Of a stretch of 64,000 bases of DNA, positions 26,286-36,178 are shown in pieces. Position numbers and translations under genes: made by a program. Source of the DNA: JAFEDN01 sp963712715 (lineage in GTDB: Bacteria > Pseudomonadota > Gammaproteobacteria > Coxiellales > Coxiellaceae); assembly GCA_963712715.1 (NCBI GenBank), contig CAVQJI010000048.1, forward strand, positions 1 through 64,000. Reading direction: 5' to 3'. A model generated the notes under the pieces. The model was not told the DNA's origin and did no database searches. It saw only the letters and a program-made list of their open reading frames with translations. How positions within the stretch are numbered: the stretch's first letter is position 1; each line of letters opens with the position of its first letter.

Positions 26286-27719
26286 TCAGCCTTTGACGCA
26301 AATTTTAGGCTTTAAGAAGGCCACGCGGCGGGCCAGGCCGCCTTTTTCGGTGGACTCGGCGACTTCGTCCACGTCTTTGTAGGCCAGTGGGGCTTCTTCC
26401 GCCACTCCGCGCATGGAGCCGCTGCGAATAATAATACCGGACTGGCAGAGGTCATCCACCAGCTCACTGCCACGCCACTGTTTGCTGGCCTGATGCCGGC
26501 TCATGGCGCGGCCCGCCCCATGACTTGCGGAGGCGTAAGCGCGATTGGTTTCTGGCGCATTGCCCGCTAAAATATAGGAGCCTGTGCCCATGCTGCCGCC
26601 GATCACCACTGGCTGTCCTACTGTCCGAAACTCTTCCGGCAATCCCGGATGATTCGGTCCAAACGCTCGCGTAGCGCCTTTGCGATGCACATACAAGCGC
26701 CGCTGCTCGCCGTCCACCTGATGAGTTTCATATTTACAGGTATTATGCGAGACATCATACAGAGTGGAAATTAAAGTCCCCGGTAACACCCGTTCAAAAC
26801 ACTCCCGGGTTAAATGGGTGAGAATTTGCCTGTTCGCCAGCGCGCAATTTATGCCGGCGTTCATCGCCCCCAGGTATTGTTGACCTTCGGCAGAATTAAT
26901 CGGGGCGCAGGCCAACTCCCGGTCCGGTAATTCCACCCCTAGCCGGCGCGCGGCCTTGGCTAAACTGACCAGATAATCCGTGCCGATTTGATGCCCTAAA
27001 CCCCGGGAACCACAGTGGATAGAGATTAATACCTGTCCCTCATGAAGCCCGAAAGCGGTCGCCGCCGGTGCATCATAAATTTTCTCCACCACCTGCACTT
27101 CTAAATAATGATTTCCCGATCCCAACGTTCCCATTTCCCCATGCTGGCGTTTTTTAGCTAAATCCGAAACGTTTTCAGGAAATGCGCCGGACATTTGGCC
27201 GCCTTCTTCCACGAAATTTAAATCCTGACTTAAACCATAACCGTGTTGGACAGCCCACTTTGCACCGCCTTGCAATACCTTATCCAATTCACGCACCGAT
27301 AGTTTGAGCAAACCTTCGCGTCCTACGCCTGCCGGAATTTTGTGAAAGAGAATATCTCCTAAATGATGACGGATGTTTAGCACATCGCTCCAAATTAAAT
27401 TCGTGCGCAAGCAGCGAATTCCGCAGGAAATATCAAATCCCACTCCCCCCGCGGAAATAATGCCACCCTGCCCGGCGTCAAAAGCGGCGACGCCGCCGAT
27501 CGGAAATCCATAACCCCAATGCGCATCGGGCATGGTCATGGCCATTCCCACCAATCCCGGTAATTTTGCCACGTTAGTGATTTGTTCAAAGACTTTTTCA
27601 TCCATGTCCGCTACCAATTTTTCGCTACCATAAAAACAGACTTCGCCGCGGTGTTCCCCGGCGCGCAAAGGCGCAGTCCAGCAATAATCATTTAATTTTT
27701 TTAGCTTCGATAAATCCAT
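26286..27719 (-). CDS. rtcB: RtcB-type RNA ligase
   Basis: 477 residues. Manganese/GTP-binding motifs are present: GVGFDISCGIRCL, HCGSRGLGHQIGTDYL, the YDVSHNTCKYE segment, and the guanylylated histidine region SASHGAGRAMSR. RtcB joins 2',3'-cyclic phosphate or 3'-phosphate ends to 5'-hydroxyl RNA ends, repairing tRNA or other cleaved RNA. It follows the archease gene by 12 bases, which fits since archease reactivates RtcB. A toxin of the RNA-cleaving type lies next to it on the other strand. Confidence 0.93.
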   Translation of the reverse strand: MDLSKLKKLNDYCWTAPLRAGEHRGEVCFYGSEKLVADMDEKVFEQITNVAKLPGLVGMAMTMPDAHWGYGFPIGGVAAFDAGQGGIISAGGVGFDISCGIRCLRTNLIWSDVLNIRHHLGDILFHKIPAGVGREGLLKLSVRELDKVLQGGAKWAVQHGYGLSQDLNFVEEGGQMSGAFPENVSDLAKKRQHGEMGTLGSGNHYLEVQVVEKIYDAPAATAFGLHEGQVLISIHCGSRGLGHQIGTDYLVSLAKAARRLGVELPDRELACAPINSAEGQQYLGAMNAGINCALANRQILTHLTRECFERVLPGTLISTLYDVSHNTCKYETHQVDGEQRRLYVHRKGATRAFGPNHPGLPEEFRTVGQPVVIGGSMGTGSYILAGNAPETNRAYASASHGAGRAMSRHQASKQWRGSELVDDLCQSGIIIRSGSMRGVAEEAPLAYKDVDEVAESTEKGGLARRVAFLKPKICVKG

Positions 27720-27731
27720 TTAAATCTCCAC

Positions 27732-28148
27732 CTATACATCGATCACACAACGAGCTTCCCATTCTGCGCCATCTGTTTTTACTGACAACATGGTGAGTGT
27801 GGCGCCTTTTACTTCTGTGCCACGTTCCAGTGAGTCCCGCCAAGGTTCTCCATAAGCCTGACCTGACCAACGATTCTGTTCGCGATGTAAGGTAAAACCT
27901 GAAAAGACTAAATTAGACTGACGGGCTTCACCCAGTAACGCATTTATCCATTTCACTAAAGCCAGCTCGCTGTCCTCTTCGACAAATTCAATAGCACGGC
28001 TTTGTATCGGTTGCACTTCATCCAGATTAGCCATGTAAGCGAATACCGCGCGAGCCGCCTGAACGAAAGCCGCTTCGAGGGTCAAACCGCTGCCGATGAT
28101 GCCAATATCGGCCTCGTGATCGAAATAATCATAATGAGCAGACGGCAC
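27732..28148 (-). CDS. Archease
   Basis: 138 residues, full length. YDYFDHEADIGIIGSGLTLE near the start carries the conserved acidic residues, and SELALVKWINALLGEARQ and AYGEPWRDSLERGTEVKGAT follow as in archease. It stimulates RtcB by helping guanylylation and turnover. It is located between the nucleotidyltransferase and rtcB, all on the minus strand and nearly touching. Confidence 0.9.
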   Translation of the reverse strand: MPSAHYDYFDHEADIGIIGSGLTLEAAFVQAARAVFAYMANLDEVQPIQSRAIEFVEEDSELALVKWINALLGEARQSNLVFSGFTLHREQNRWSGQAYGEPWRDSLERGTEVKGATLTMLSVKTDGAEWEARCVIDV

Positions 28149-28151
28149 GTT

Positions 28152-28661
28152 CTATTTCAATCCCTTGAGAATTTCTATGACCCGGGTGGTGGTGCGGTCG
28201 TAGCGTTCGGTGATATTGACGAATTCCATACCCGTGTCACGGGCATGAGCTTTTTTGAGCGGACCGTAACGGCCCGCTTCCACGCAGGTTGCCAATATAT
28301 CGGCGTGTAATGTTTTATAAATACTGGTGTAGAAGGCGTTCAGTTCCTCGTCGTGGGGATACTCAGGAATGAGAAAAAGATAATCCACGGGAGCCAGATA
28401 CGAAAGCACAAACAATCGCGCATCCTCTGAATGAATCGGACGGTCCTGACCTTTCAGGCGTTTAACATTTTGATCGTTCTCTACGCCAACGACTAAAATT
28501 CCGTCCAGCTTTTTAGCTTCCGCAAGCAAAGTGACATGGCCACGGTGAAGCATATCAAAGACGCCATGAACGAAAATAATTTTACGTTGCTGTTGGCGGT
28601 GAAAAGATAATTCACGCGTTAATTCCTCTAACGGCAAAATTTTTTGCGGACCTGTCAACAC
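28152..28661 (-). CDS. Nucleotidyltransferase (RfaE2/cytidylyltransferase-like)
   Basis: 169 residues. The HIGH-type motif is in FVHGVFDMLHRGHVTLLAEA and VGVENDQNVKRLKGQDRPI follows as in HldE C-terminal/RfaE2 enzymes. It would transfer a nucleotide to a sugar phosphate or related substrate. The C-terminal half (YGPLKKAHARDTGMEFVNIT) departs from typical RfaE2, so the substrate is uncertain. It overlaps no gene but stops three bases before archease, an unusual partner. Confidence 0.75.
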   Translation of the reverse strand: MLTGPQKILPLEELTRELSFHRQQQRKIIFVHGVFDMLHRGHVTLLAEAKKLDGILVVGVENDQNVKRLKGQDRPIHSEDARLFVLSYLAPVDYLFLIPEYPHDEELNAFYTSIYKTLHADILATCVEAGRYGPLKKAHARDTGMEFVNITERYDRTTTRVIEILKGLK

Positions 28662-28751
28662 AAATCCAATCTCCTGATTACCCAGATAAATATTACAACA
28701 TTAAGTATTAATTTGGCAAAGAATTGATATCACTGAGCGTTATACATTGGA

Positions 28752-28779
28752 TTGACACACACCTGAAAAGATATATAAT
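28752..28779 (+). promoter_or_regulatory. Strong sigma-70 promoter
   Basis: TTGACA (28752-28757), 16-base spacer, TATAAT (28774-28779). The start codon is at 28813, with AAAGGA about nine bases upstream. Confidence 0.75.
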
Positions 28780-28812
28780 GCATTCTTAATTCGCGAGAAA
28801 GGAAGTCGTAGT

Positions 28813-29661
28813 ATGGATAATAATGTGAAATTAACCATTAAAATTACTCATAAAGACCCAATAAATCTTTATGATTTAACAATGGGTTTAAGTTCTCTGG
28901 CCAAAATTTACTCGAGATTTAATAACAATGCCAAAGAAGCAAAGCTGTTAGTTAGAGAAATAAGAAAATCATCAATCGAAATTGATCTTATTACTTTAAT
29001 GTGTGCCAGTCCAATACCTTTATTGAGTAATATCAATAATATTGTTCAATTTTGTAAATATATTAAATTTTTGATTTCAACGTTTACTGAAGATAAAAAA
29101 GAAGAATTGGACACATTGAGCGAAGATTATTTTCCTCCCCCATCTGTTCAGGATTGTAAAGATTTTCGAGACGCCACCCAAATTATTTCTAATCCAGAAG
29201 ATGCCATTAGCTTTTCCGCTAAAGAAATCAGTAATAATGGCGACATTTATATGAATTGTACCTTCAATGGAATTGAAGCAAAAGAAATAAAAAAAAATAT
29301 TGATAAAATTATTAATGAAAAGGAATCCTTTATAAAAGAGAAACAATTGTTTTATTGGGTTCAAACTAATTTTACAAAAACCAATACTGGCAATAAAGGA
29401 ATCATCGAAAATATATTTAAAGAACCATTGCGAGTCATTTTCAATGACAATTTTATTAAAAATGAAATGACCATTTCCAATAATGAAATTGAATGGCAGA
29501 AAAAATATTATATTGTTGATGTTGAGATTCAATATGCTGGCGAAAAACCAAAAATTTTTAAAATCTTAAAAAACTATTTAGAAGAAAGTTTTCCAATAGA
29601 AGAAAATATTATAATTAATACTACTTTCGAGCAATCGGGAAATCCTCTGCTTCGGATATAG
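28813..29661 (+). CDS. Hypothetical AT-rich cytoplasmic protein
   Basis: 282 residues, no signal peptide and no obvious membrane segment except a hydrophobic stretch near 60-90 (ITLMCASPIPLLSNINNIVQ). No domain recognised. A strong promoter and good ribosome site support expression. The stop codon TAG is formed by the first bases of the adjoining palindromic element (TATAGTC), so the native C-terminus may have been cut by its insertion. Confidence 0.7.
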   Translation: MDNNVKLTIKITHKDPINLYDLTMGLSSLAKIYSRFNNNAKEAKLLVREIRKSSIEIDLITLMCASPIPLLSNINNIVQFCKYIKFLISTFTEDKKEELDTLSEDYFPPPSVQDCKDFRDATQIISNPEDAISFSAKEISNNGDIYMNCTFNGIEAKEIKKNIDKIINEKESFIKEKQLFYWVQTNFTKTNTGNKGIIENIFKEPLRVIFNDNFIKNEMTISNNEIEWQKKYYIVDVEIQYAGEKPKIFKILKNYLEESFPIEENIIINTTFEQSGNPLLRI

Positions 29662-29866
29662 TCATCGCGAACGAATTTTAGGCATTCTTTCGTGATTCGT
29701 CATCCCGCGACTTGATCGCATAGGCGTCAGTTTAAGGATTTTTTTCCCAAAAGACGCCGTCATTGCGAGCGCCAGCGAAGCAATCCAGTACTGAATTTCT
29801 ACAAAGCTCGTACTGGATTGCTTCGCTGGCGCTCGCAATGACGGCTAAAATTCCTTGAATGCGTGC
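29657..29866. repeat. Composite palindromic element (families A and B)
   Basis: Begins with the family B end TATAGTCATCGCGAACGAAT and then continues as family A (GATTCGTCATCCCGCGACTT, then the hairpin at about 29757-29845). It ends just before the greA stop. Looks like one element landed in another. Confidence 0.65.
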
Positions 29867-29869
29867 ATC

Positions 29870-30358
29870 TCAGATATATTGCACGTCCACAATTTCGTAA
29901 ATCATTTTGCCTTGCGGGGTCGTTACTTCGACTTCGTCGTCGACAGTTTTTCCCACCACAGCGCGCGCTAACGGCGAGGTAATGGAAATTTTGCCCTGTT
30001 TCAGATCGGCTTCGTCTTCGCCGACAATCTGGTAAGTCACCCGGGTATCATCGGCAACGTTGGATAAAGTGACGGTGGCGCCGAAAATTGCTTTACCGTC
30101 GTTTTTAAGTTTGGTGACGTCAATCACTTGTGAGAGAGATAACTTCGATTCCAGCTCACGAATGCGGCCTTCGACAAAACCCTGCTGTTCGCGGGCGGCA
30201 TGATATTCGGCGTTTTCCTTCAAATCACCGTGCGCCCGCGCCTCCGAAATGGCGTTAATAATACGCGGCCTTTCCTGATTTTTTAATTTTTCTAATTCTT
30301 CAGTCATTTTTTTGTGACCAATGACTGTGACTGGAATTTTTTTCACGATACTCTCCAT
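29870..30358 (-). CDS. greA: Transcription elongation factor GreA
   Basis: 162 residues, normal length. The N-terminal coiled-coil has EEL.KLKNQERPRI and the acidic tip region SEARAHGDLKENAEYHAARE. The C-terminal FKBP-like domain ends SPLARAVVGKTVDDEVEVTT. It rescues backtracked RNA polymerase by stimulating transcript cleavage. Five bases downstream of carB, so carA-carB-greA form one unit. Confidence 0.95.
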   Translation of the reverse strand: MESIVKKIPVTVIGHKKMTEELEKLKNQERPRIINAISEARAHGDLKENAEYHAAREQQGFVEGRIRELESKLSLSQVIDVTKLKNDGKAIFGATVTLSNVADDTRVTYQIVGEDEADLKQGKISITSPLARAVVGKTVDDEVEVTTPQGKMIYEIVDVQYI

Positions 30359-30362
30359 AATC

Positions 30363-33300
30363 TTAAACCTCGCACACCGGCTTTACCAGCCGATGCAACT
30401 GTTGCAAACTCACGACGTCGCCGATATCGCCGGATTCCAGCGCAATACAGACGGCTTCTCCTCCCGCCAGGGTCGTGGTATAACAGATTTTGCGGGATAC
30501 CGCGCTACGCCGAATCGTGAAAGAATCTGCGATGGCCTGCTCGCCTTCGGTTGTATTAACGATAAATTGAATATCGCCGTTTTTAATCATATCGACAATA
30601 TGCGGACGGCCTTCCGTGACTTTATTAACGATTTCGCAAGGAACCCCGTCGTTTAGTAATGCCCGCGCCGTGCCACGGGTGGCGACGATAGTAAATCCCA
30701 GCGTCACCAGTTGGCGGGCCACCACCGCGGCGCGATTTTTATCGGCCTCACGAACGCTGATGAAAGCCCGGCCGGTTTTAGGCATCATCTGCCCGCCACT
30801 TAACTGCGCTTTGGCAAACGCCTGGCCAAAACTGGAGCCAATTCCCATGACTTCACCCGTAGAACGCATTTCCGGCCCTAAAATGGGATCGACTCCCGGA
30901 AATTTGGCAAACGGAAAAATAGCATTTTTAACCGCAAAATACGGTGGAGAGCATTCATAAGTAATGCCCTGTTCGGCCAAACTCATGCCGGCCATGCAGC
31001 GTGCGGCTATCTTGGCCAGGGATAATCCGGTGGCTTTGGCGATAAACGGCACTGTGCGTGAAGCGCGCGGATTCACTTCCAGAATATAAATATCATTATT
31101 TTTTATGGCAAATTGCGCGTTGATTAAGCCGACGACGCCGAGCTTTTTGGCTATTTGCCGCATCTGCGCTTTTAATTCCAGCTGGATCGGTACCGTTAAA
31201 CTGTGTGGTGGGAAAGTGCAGGAAGAATCTCCGGAATGAATACCCGCCTGCTCAATATGTTCGAGTATTCCGCCGATTAAAATTTGCTGGCCATCGCACA
31301 CCGCGTCCACATCCACTTCGATGGCGTCATCGAGAAACTGATCGAGCAGCAACGGTGAATCCGCCGATACTTCATCGACGGATTTCATATATCGCGCCAA
31401 TTCCTGTTCGTTGAAAATAACCTTCATCGCCCGCCCGCCCAATACATAAGAAGGCCGCACGATCATTGGATATGCAAACACTTTGGCGAGTCTCAATCCT
31501 TCTTCGCGGCTGCGGACAGTGCCGTTACGGGGTTGGCGCAGGCCCAGTTCGTTGATGAGCTGCTGGAAACGCTCGCGGTCTTCCGCGCAATCAATGGCGT
31601 CGGGCGAAGTGCCGATAATGGGCACGCCGGCCCTGGCTAATTCGCGGGCTAATTTAAGCGGGGTCTGACCCCCATACTGGACGATAACGCCTTTGGGTTT
31701 TTCAATGTCGACAATTTCCAGCACGTCTTCGAGGGTCAATGATTCAAAATATAACCGGTCGGAAATATCATAGTCGGTGGAAACCGTTTCAGGATTGCAA
31801 TTGACCATAATCGTTTCATAACCCTGCTCACGCATCGCCAACGCGGCATGCACGCAGCAGTAATCAAATTCAATTCCCTGACCAATCCGGTTCGGGCCGC
31901 CGCCCAACACCATAATTTTTTCTTTATGAGTAGGCTCGCATTCATTTTCCTGTTCGTAGGTGGAATATAAATAGGCGGTGTGGGTTGCGAACTCGGCGGC
32001 GCAGGTGTCGACGCGCTTGTACACGGGGCGGATATGGTGTTGATGGCGGAAATGCCGTATATCTGCTTCGCCCGTCTGCAATAATTGCGCAAGCCGGCGA
32101 TCAGAAAAGCCCTGTCGCTTCAGGTGGAATAATTCGCCGGGCGTGACATGTTGTAAGGAACGATCCAGTAATTCAGACTCGGCGTGCACCAAATCAGCGA
32201 TCTGTATCAGAAACCATGGGTCCATCATCGTCAGCGTCTGCACTTTTTCAAGGGTGTAGCCAAAACGGAACGCATCGGCGATGTACCATAAACGGTCGGC
32301 GCCGGGAATACTCAATTCCTGTTTAAAACGGTTGTGAAGCTGCTCGTCGTCCCAGGCCGGGTCGGTAAAATCAATTTTGGATTCCAGACCATAAATCCCG
32401 GTTTCCAAACCCCTCAGCGCTTTTTGCAGCGACTCCTGAAAATTGCGGCCTATCGCCATCACTTCACCCACTGATTTCATTTGCGTGGTCAGCCGGTGAT
32501 CGGTCTGCGGAAATTTTTCGAAGTTAAAACGCGGAATTTTAACCACCACATAGTCAATGGCCGGTTCAAACGAAATCGGAGTTTTGCCACCGGTGATGTC
32601 ATTGGCCAATTCGTCCAGCGTGTAACCGACGGCCAGTTTAGCCGCCACTTTTGCAATCGGAAATCCTGTCGCTTTTGAGGCAAGGGCGGAAGAACGCGAA
32701 ACCCGCGGATTCATTTCAATCACCATCATCCGGCCATTTTTGGGATCCACCGCAAACTGCACATTGGAGCCGCCGGTTTCCACGCCGATTTCCCGCAGTA
32801 TCGCAATGGCGGCATTGCGCATTCGCTGATATTCTTTGTCTGTTAAGGTTTGAATCGGGGCGACGGTAATCGAATCACCGGTATGAATTCCCACCGGATC
32901 GACATTTTCAATACCGCACACAATAATGCAATTATCCTGGCTATCACGAACCACTTCCAGTTCGTATTCTTTCCAGCCGATGATGGATTCGTCAATCAAT
33001 AATTCCGAAGTCGGCGATAATTCCAAACCGCCCTGACAGATTTCCTCAAATTCCTCGCGATTGTATGCAATGCCGCCGCCGCTGCCGCCCATCGTGAACG
33101 ATGGCCGGATAATGGCGGGGAAACCAATGTCTTCTAAAATTTTCCAGGCGTCCGCCATATTGTGCGCCAGGCCGGAGCGCGGGGTTTCCAGTCCTATTTT
33201 GGTCATCGCCTTGCGGAATAATTCCCGGTCCTCGGCTTTATCGATCGCTTCACGCGAAGCACCGATTAATTGCACACCGTATTTGGCCAGTACGCCTTCC

Positions 33301-33611
33301 CGCACCAGATCCAGAGCGCAGTTCAATGCGGTTTGCCCACCCATGGTCGGCAATAAAGCGTCGGGACGTTCTTTGGCGATAATTTTTTCGACGACCTGCC
33401 AGTGAATCGGTTCAATATAAGTGGCGTCAGCCATGTCCGGATCGGTCATGATGGTGGCGGGATTTGAGTTAATTAAAATAACCCGGTAGCCTTCTTCCCG
33501 CAGGGCGCGGCAAGCCTGGGTGCCGGAATAATCAAACTCACAAGCCTGACCAATCACAATAGGCCCCGCGCCAATAATTAAAACGCTTTTAATATCAGTC
33601 CGCTTGGGCAT
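30363..33611 (-). CDS. carB: Carbamoyl-phosphate synthase large subunit
   Basis: 1082 residues, full length, with two ATP-grasp halves. The first starts KSVLIIGAGPIVIGQACEFD and the second KIMVLGGGPNRIGQGIEFDY. The C-terminal MGS-like allosteric domain follows after about residue 940. It makes carbamoyl phosphate from bicarbonate, ammonia and ATP for pyrimidine and arginine synthesis. It overlaps carA by 17 bases. Confidence 0.97.
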   Translation of the reverse strand: MPKRTDIKSVLIIGAGPIVIGQACEFDYSGTQACRALREEGYRVILINSNPATIMTDPDMADATYIEPIHWQVVEKIIAKERPDALLPTMGGQTALNCALDLVREGVLAKYGVQLIGASREAIDKAEDRELFRKAMTKIGLETPRSGLAHNMADAWKILEDIGFPAIIRPSFTMGGSGGGIAYNREEFEEICQGGLELSPTSELLIDESIIGWKEYELEVVRDSQDNCIIVCGIENVDPVGIHTGDSITVAPIQTLTDKEYQRMRNAAIAILREIGVETGGSNVQFAVDPKNGRMMVIEMNPRVSRSSALASKATGFPIAKVAAKLAVGYTLDELANDITGGKTPISFEPAIDYVVVKIPRFNFEKFPQTDHRLTTQMKSVGEVMAIGRNFQESLQKALRGLETGIYGLESKIDFTDPAWDDEQLHNRFKQELSIPGADRLWYIADAFRFGYTLEKVQTLTMMDPWFLIQIADLVHAESELLDRSLQHVTPGELFHLKRQGFSDRRLAQLLQTGEADIRHFRHQHHIRPVYKRVDTCAAEFATHTAYLYSTYEQENECEPTHKEKIMVLGGGPNRIGQGIEFDYCCVHAALAMREQGYETIMVNCNPETVSTDYDISDRLYFESLTLEDVLEIVDIEKPKGVIVQYGGQTPLKLARELARAGVPIIGTSPDAIDCAEDRERFQQLINELGLRQPRNGTVRSREEGLRLAKVFAYPMIVRPSYVLGGRAMKVIFNEQELARYMKSVDEVSADSPLLLDQFLDDAIEVDVDAVCDGQQILIGGILEHIEQAGIHSGDSSCTFPPHSLTVPIQLELKAQMRQIAKKLGVVGLINAQFAIKNNDIYILEVNPRASRTVPFIAKATGLSLAKIAARCMAGMSLAEQGITYECSPPYFAVKNAIFPFAKFPGVDPILGPEMRSTGEVMGIGSSFGQAFAKAQLSGGQMMPKTGRAFISVREADKNRAAVVARQLVTLGFTIVATRGTARALLNDGVPCEIVNKVTEGRPHIVDMIKNGDIQFIVNTTEGEQAIADSFTIRRSAVSRKICYTTTLAGGEAVCIALESGDIGDVVSLQQLHRLVKPVCEV

Positions 33612-34758
33612 GAGCTTTGTGCCTCTCCATCAAAGTAGTGAATTGATCAAATATTTCCAGAATATCGTGCGGACCCGGACTTGCTTCAGGATGACCCTGA
33701 AAACTCAATACCGGTTTTTCACGGTGCCGGAATCCCTGTAAAGAATTATCGAACAAAGAGCGGTGAGTCACCTGCCAGCAGGACGGCAGACTCGCTTCGT
33801 CAACGCTAAAACCGTGATTTTGGCTGGTGATCATCACACGTCCGCTCTGGAGGTCAATGACCGGATGATTGGCGCCATGATGGCCGAATTTCATTTTTGA
33901 GGTGGCGCCGCCGGAAGCTAAAGCCAGTAACTGGAACCCCAAACAGATGCCTAAAATAGGCGTCCCGGCGGTCAATAATTTCTGGATAGCGGTGATCGCA
34001 TAGTCGCAGACGGCGGGATCGCCTGGCCCATTGGCCAGCAGCACGCCATCGGGAAGCAATGCCAGAACGTCCTCGGCGCTGGTCTGGGCGGGAACAACCG
34101 TTATACGGCAACCCCGATCGGCCAATAACCGAAGAATTTGCCATTTCACTCCGTAATCATAAACGACGACATGAAAACCGGTTTTTTTGTGAATCCTGGT
34201 GTTTTCAAAGCTCAAGGTTTGGGCTGTCCAGGGATAAGAAGCTGTCACACTGACGGCTTTGGCTAAATCCATGCCCACCAGTCCCGGATAATTCCGCGCC
34301 AGGGAAATGGCTTCGTCAGCTTCCACAACTCCGGTGACGATACAGCCGGGTTGTGCGCCTTTTTCTCGTAAAATCCGCGTTAAACGGCGAGTATCGATGT
34401 TAGCGATGGCGACAATTTTCTGCTCCTGTAAATACTCGGGTAAAGATTGACTGGCGCGCCAATTACTGGCTATGGGGGATAGATCTCTAATGATTAAACC
34501 CTTCGCCCAAATTCGGGCTGATTCCTGATCTTCTGAATTAACGCCGGTATTGCCGATATGAGGATAAGTGAGAGTGATCAGTTGCCCGGCATACGAAGGG
34601 TCGGTGAGAATTTCCTGGTATCCGGTCATGGAGGTATTAAAGACGACTTCGCCGACGGATCGCCCTTCGGCCCCGATGGAGATACCGGGAAATAGACTGC
34701 CGTCTGCTAATGCAAGCACCGCGGGTAGGGAAGGATTTCTAATCGAACTGATCGGCAT
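33595..34758 (-). CDS. carA: Carbamoyl-phosphate synthase small subunit
   Basis: 387 residues. The N-terminal domain begins ALADGSLFPGISIGAEG. The C-terminal class I glutamine amidotransferase domain has the nucleophile cysteine in PILGICLGFQLLALASGG and the histidine/glutamate pair in LSFQGHPEASPGPHD. It supplies ammonia to CarB. First gene of the carA-carB-greA cluster; about 190 bases of upstream DNA show no obvious regulator site. Confidence 0.97.
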   Translation of the reverse strand: MPISSIRNPSLPAVLALADGSLFPGISIGAEGRSVGEVVFNTSMTGYQEILTDPSYAGQLITLTYPHIGNTGVNSEDQESARIWAKGLIIRDLSPIASNWRASQSLPEYLQEQKIVAIANIDTRRLTRILREKGAQPGCIVTGVVEADEAISLARNYPGLVGMDLAKAVSVTASYPWTAQTLSFENTRIHKKTGFHVVVYDYGVKWQILRLLADRGCRITVVPAQTSAEDVLALLPDGVLLANGPGDPAVCDYAITAIQKLLTAGTPILGICLGFQLLALASGGATSKMKFGHHGANHPVIDLQSGRVMITSQNHGFSVDEASLPSCWQVTHRSLFDNSLQGFRHREKPVLSFQGHPEASPGPHDILEIFDQFTTLMERHKAHAQAD

Positions 34759-34949
34759 TAACCCTCAACTCCTGTCTATATATTGGGCGTTATTATACCA
34801 TCTTTATTTGTCCGAAGCACTAGCAGACTGTAATTCCGGCTTCCTCGGGAATTGTGGTTAAAAGGCGATATGATGCTCAAATAACGTACTTATTTACCTG
34901 AATATTTTTTAATCCCTGACACCGAATTTGATGCCGGATATTTTTTATC

Positions 34950-35924
34950 CTATTGATAAAAGTCTGGGGATTTGAAGATACGGGTGGAACCCTTGGAGAG
35001 CGATAATTTTGACAATAATTTTCCAGCCGTCTTGATTTCAGCTTCGGCTGCTTTCAGATCAGGTGGAGCCTTGGAGAGAGATAATTTTGACAATAATTTA
35101 TCAACCCTCTTAATTTCAGCTTCGGCTGCTTTCAGATCAGCAGGCCGGGGACGCTGTACGATCATTCTGTTTTGAATTGCTTCGAAATATATAGGAACAA
35201 TGTCATTATCTTTGTATTGTAAAATTATTCTAGCGATGTCCGGTAAAATGTATTCAAATAAAAAGCTGGTAAGCTCTTTAAGATAATTTTGTTTTATAAC
35301 ATCATTTCTAAAATTTAATTTCAAAAGTCTGTCTTCTAAAACATAGGGGATTGGTTTTGATACAGGACGTTGGGAATACATGTCAACGAATTCTAAATTC
35401 TGATTGCTTTCCAGCGCAGATGCCCCTGCTTCTCCAATCGCATTCATTCTCAGAATTAGCCATGTTAACGTTGGACTGCGTGACAAATAAACCGCTCCAT
35501 TATCTGTAATAAAATTATCTACCAGTTTGAGGTAGGTTAAGGTTGTGTTTAAGTGGATATTTGAAACTCCACGATCACTGATATTATTACCTTCTACACG
35601 CAATCCAGTGAGATTCGGATGGCGCCTTATTAGAGCATCACATCCTTCGTCACCAATCCTGTTTACATTCAAATCTAAATTCTTGATAGTTTGATTATGT
35701 AAAGAAAAATATGTAGCCCCATCAGGACCAATATTATTATGCTGTAAATCAAGAGTGTCAATTGTTTGATTACGTTTTAAGTATTCGCATAAATAAGGGA
35801 TGTCTTTATCACCTAGGTTTTGACTGTGTAAATCAAGAGTACTACCTTGATCTTGTATGCATTGATCGAAGTGAGCAAATTGGCGAACTGCGGTTTTTTC
35901 GTCTAATAATTCATTTAATTTCAT
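34950..35924 (-). CDS. LRR protein, effector candidate
   Basis: 324 residues from ATG 35924, chosen because GAGG lies eight bases upstream; the longer frame to 35981 has no such site. Residues ~30-190 are ribonuclease-inhibitor-type leucine-rich repeats (LDLQHNNIGPDGATYFSLHN, NVNRIGDEGCDALIRRHPNL). A segment near 225-245 (YLKELTSFLFEYILPDIARI) resembles the linker of the LRR/Sel1 protein at 17101. The C-terminus has two near-identical ~27-residue repeats (DLKAAEAEIK...LLSKLSLSK). There is no signal peptide. Host-targeted function is inference. Confidence 0.8.
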   Translation of the reverse strand: MKLNELLDEKTAVRQFAHFDQCIQDQGSTLDLHSQNLGDKDIPYLCEYLKRNQTIDTLDLQHNNIGPDGATYFSLHNQTIKNLDLNVNRIGDEGCDALIRRHPNLTGLRVEGNNISDRGVSNIHLNTTLTYLKLVDNFITDNGAVYLSRSPTLTWLILRMNAIGEAGASALESNQNLEFVDMYSQRPVSKPIPYVLEDRLLKLNFRNDVIKQNYLKELTSFLFEYILPDIARIILQYKDNDIVPIYFEAIQNRMIVQRPRPADLKAAEAEIKRVDKLLSKLSLSKAPPDLKAAEAEIKTAGKLLSKLSLSKGSTRIFKSPDFYQ

Positions 35925-36029
35925 TTTTATAACCTCATCGCTTCTAAATTTTGATTTTAACGACTTACCTTCTACAGCCACTACCCAGTGTATACTATTT
36001 CATGTTCAGGTCAAGACAGACTGAGTGAC

Positions 36030-36178
36030 TATAGTCATCACAATTGAATTTTGGATATCGTCATTGCGAGCGCCAGCGAAGCAATCCAGTACAGAACGTT
36101 GTCCGAAGTACGTGTTGGATTGCTTCGCTGGCGCTCGCAATGACGGGTTGAACCTAAAATTCATTCGGAATGACCATA
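36030..36178. repeat. Palindromic element, family B (copy 2)
   Basis: TATAGTCATCACAATTGAAT at the left and near-complementary ATTCATTCGGAATGACCATA at the right enclose the CGTCATTGCGAGCGCCAGCG hairpin. The right end forms the last codons and stop of pilX. Confidence 0.75.

Noticed and set aside
30616..33405. Several long plus-strand ORFs opposite carB
   Set aside because: They are antisense shadows of a conserved gene with no ribosome sites.
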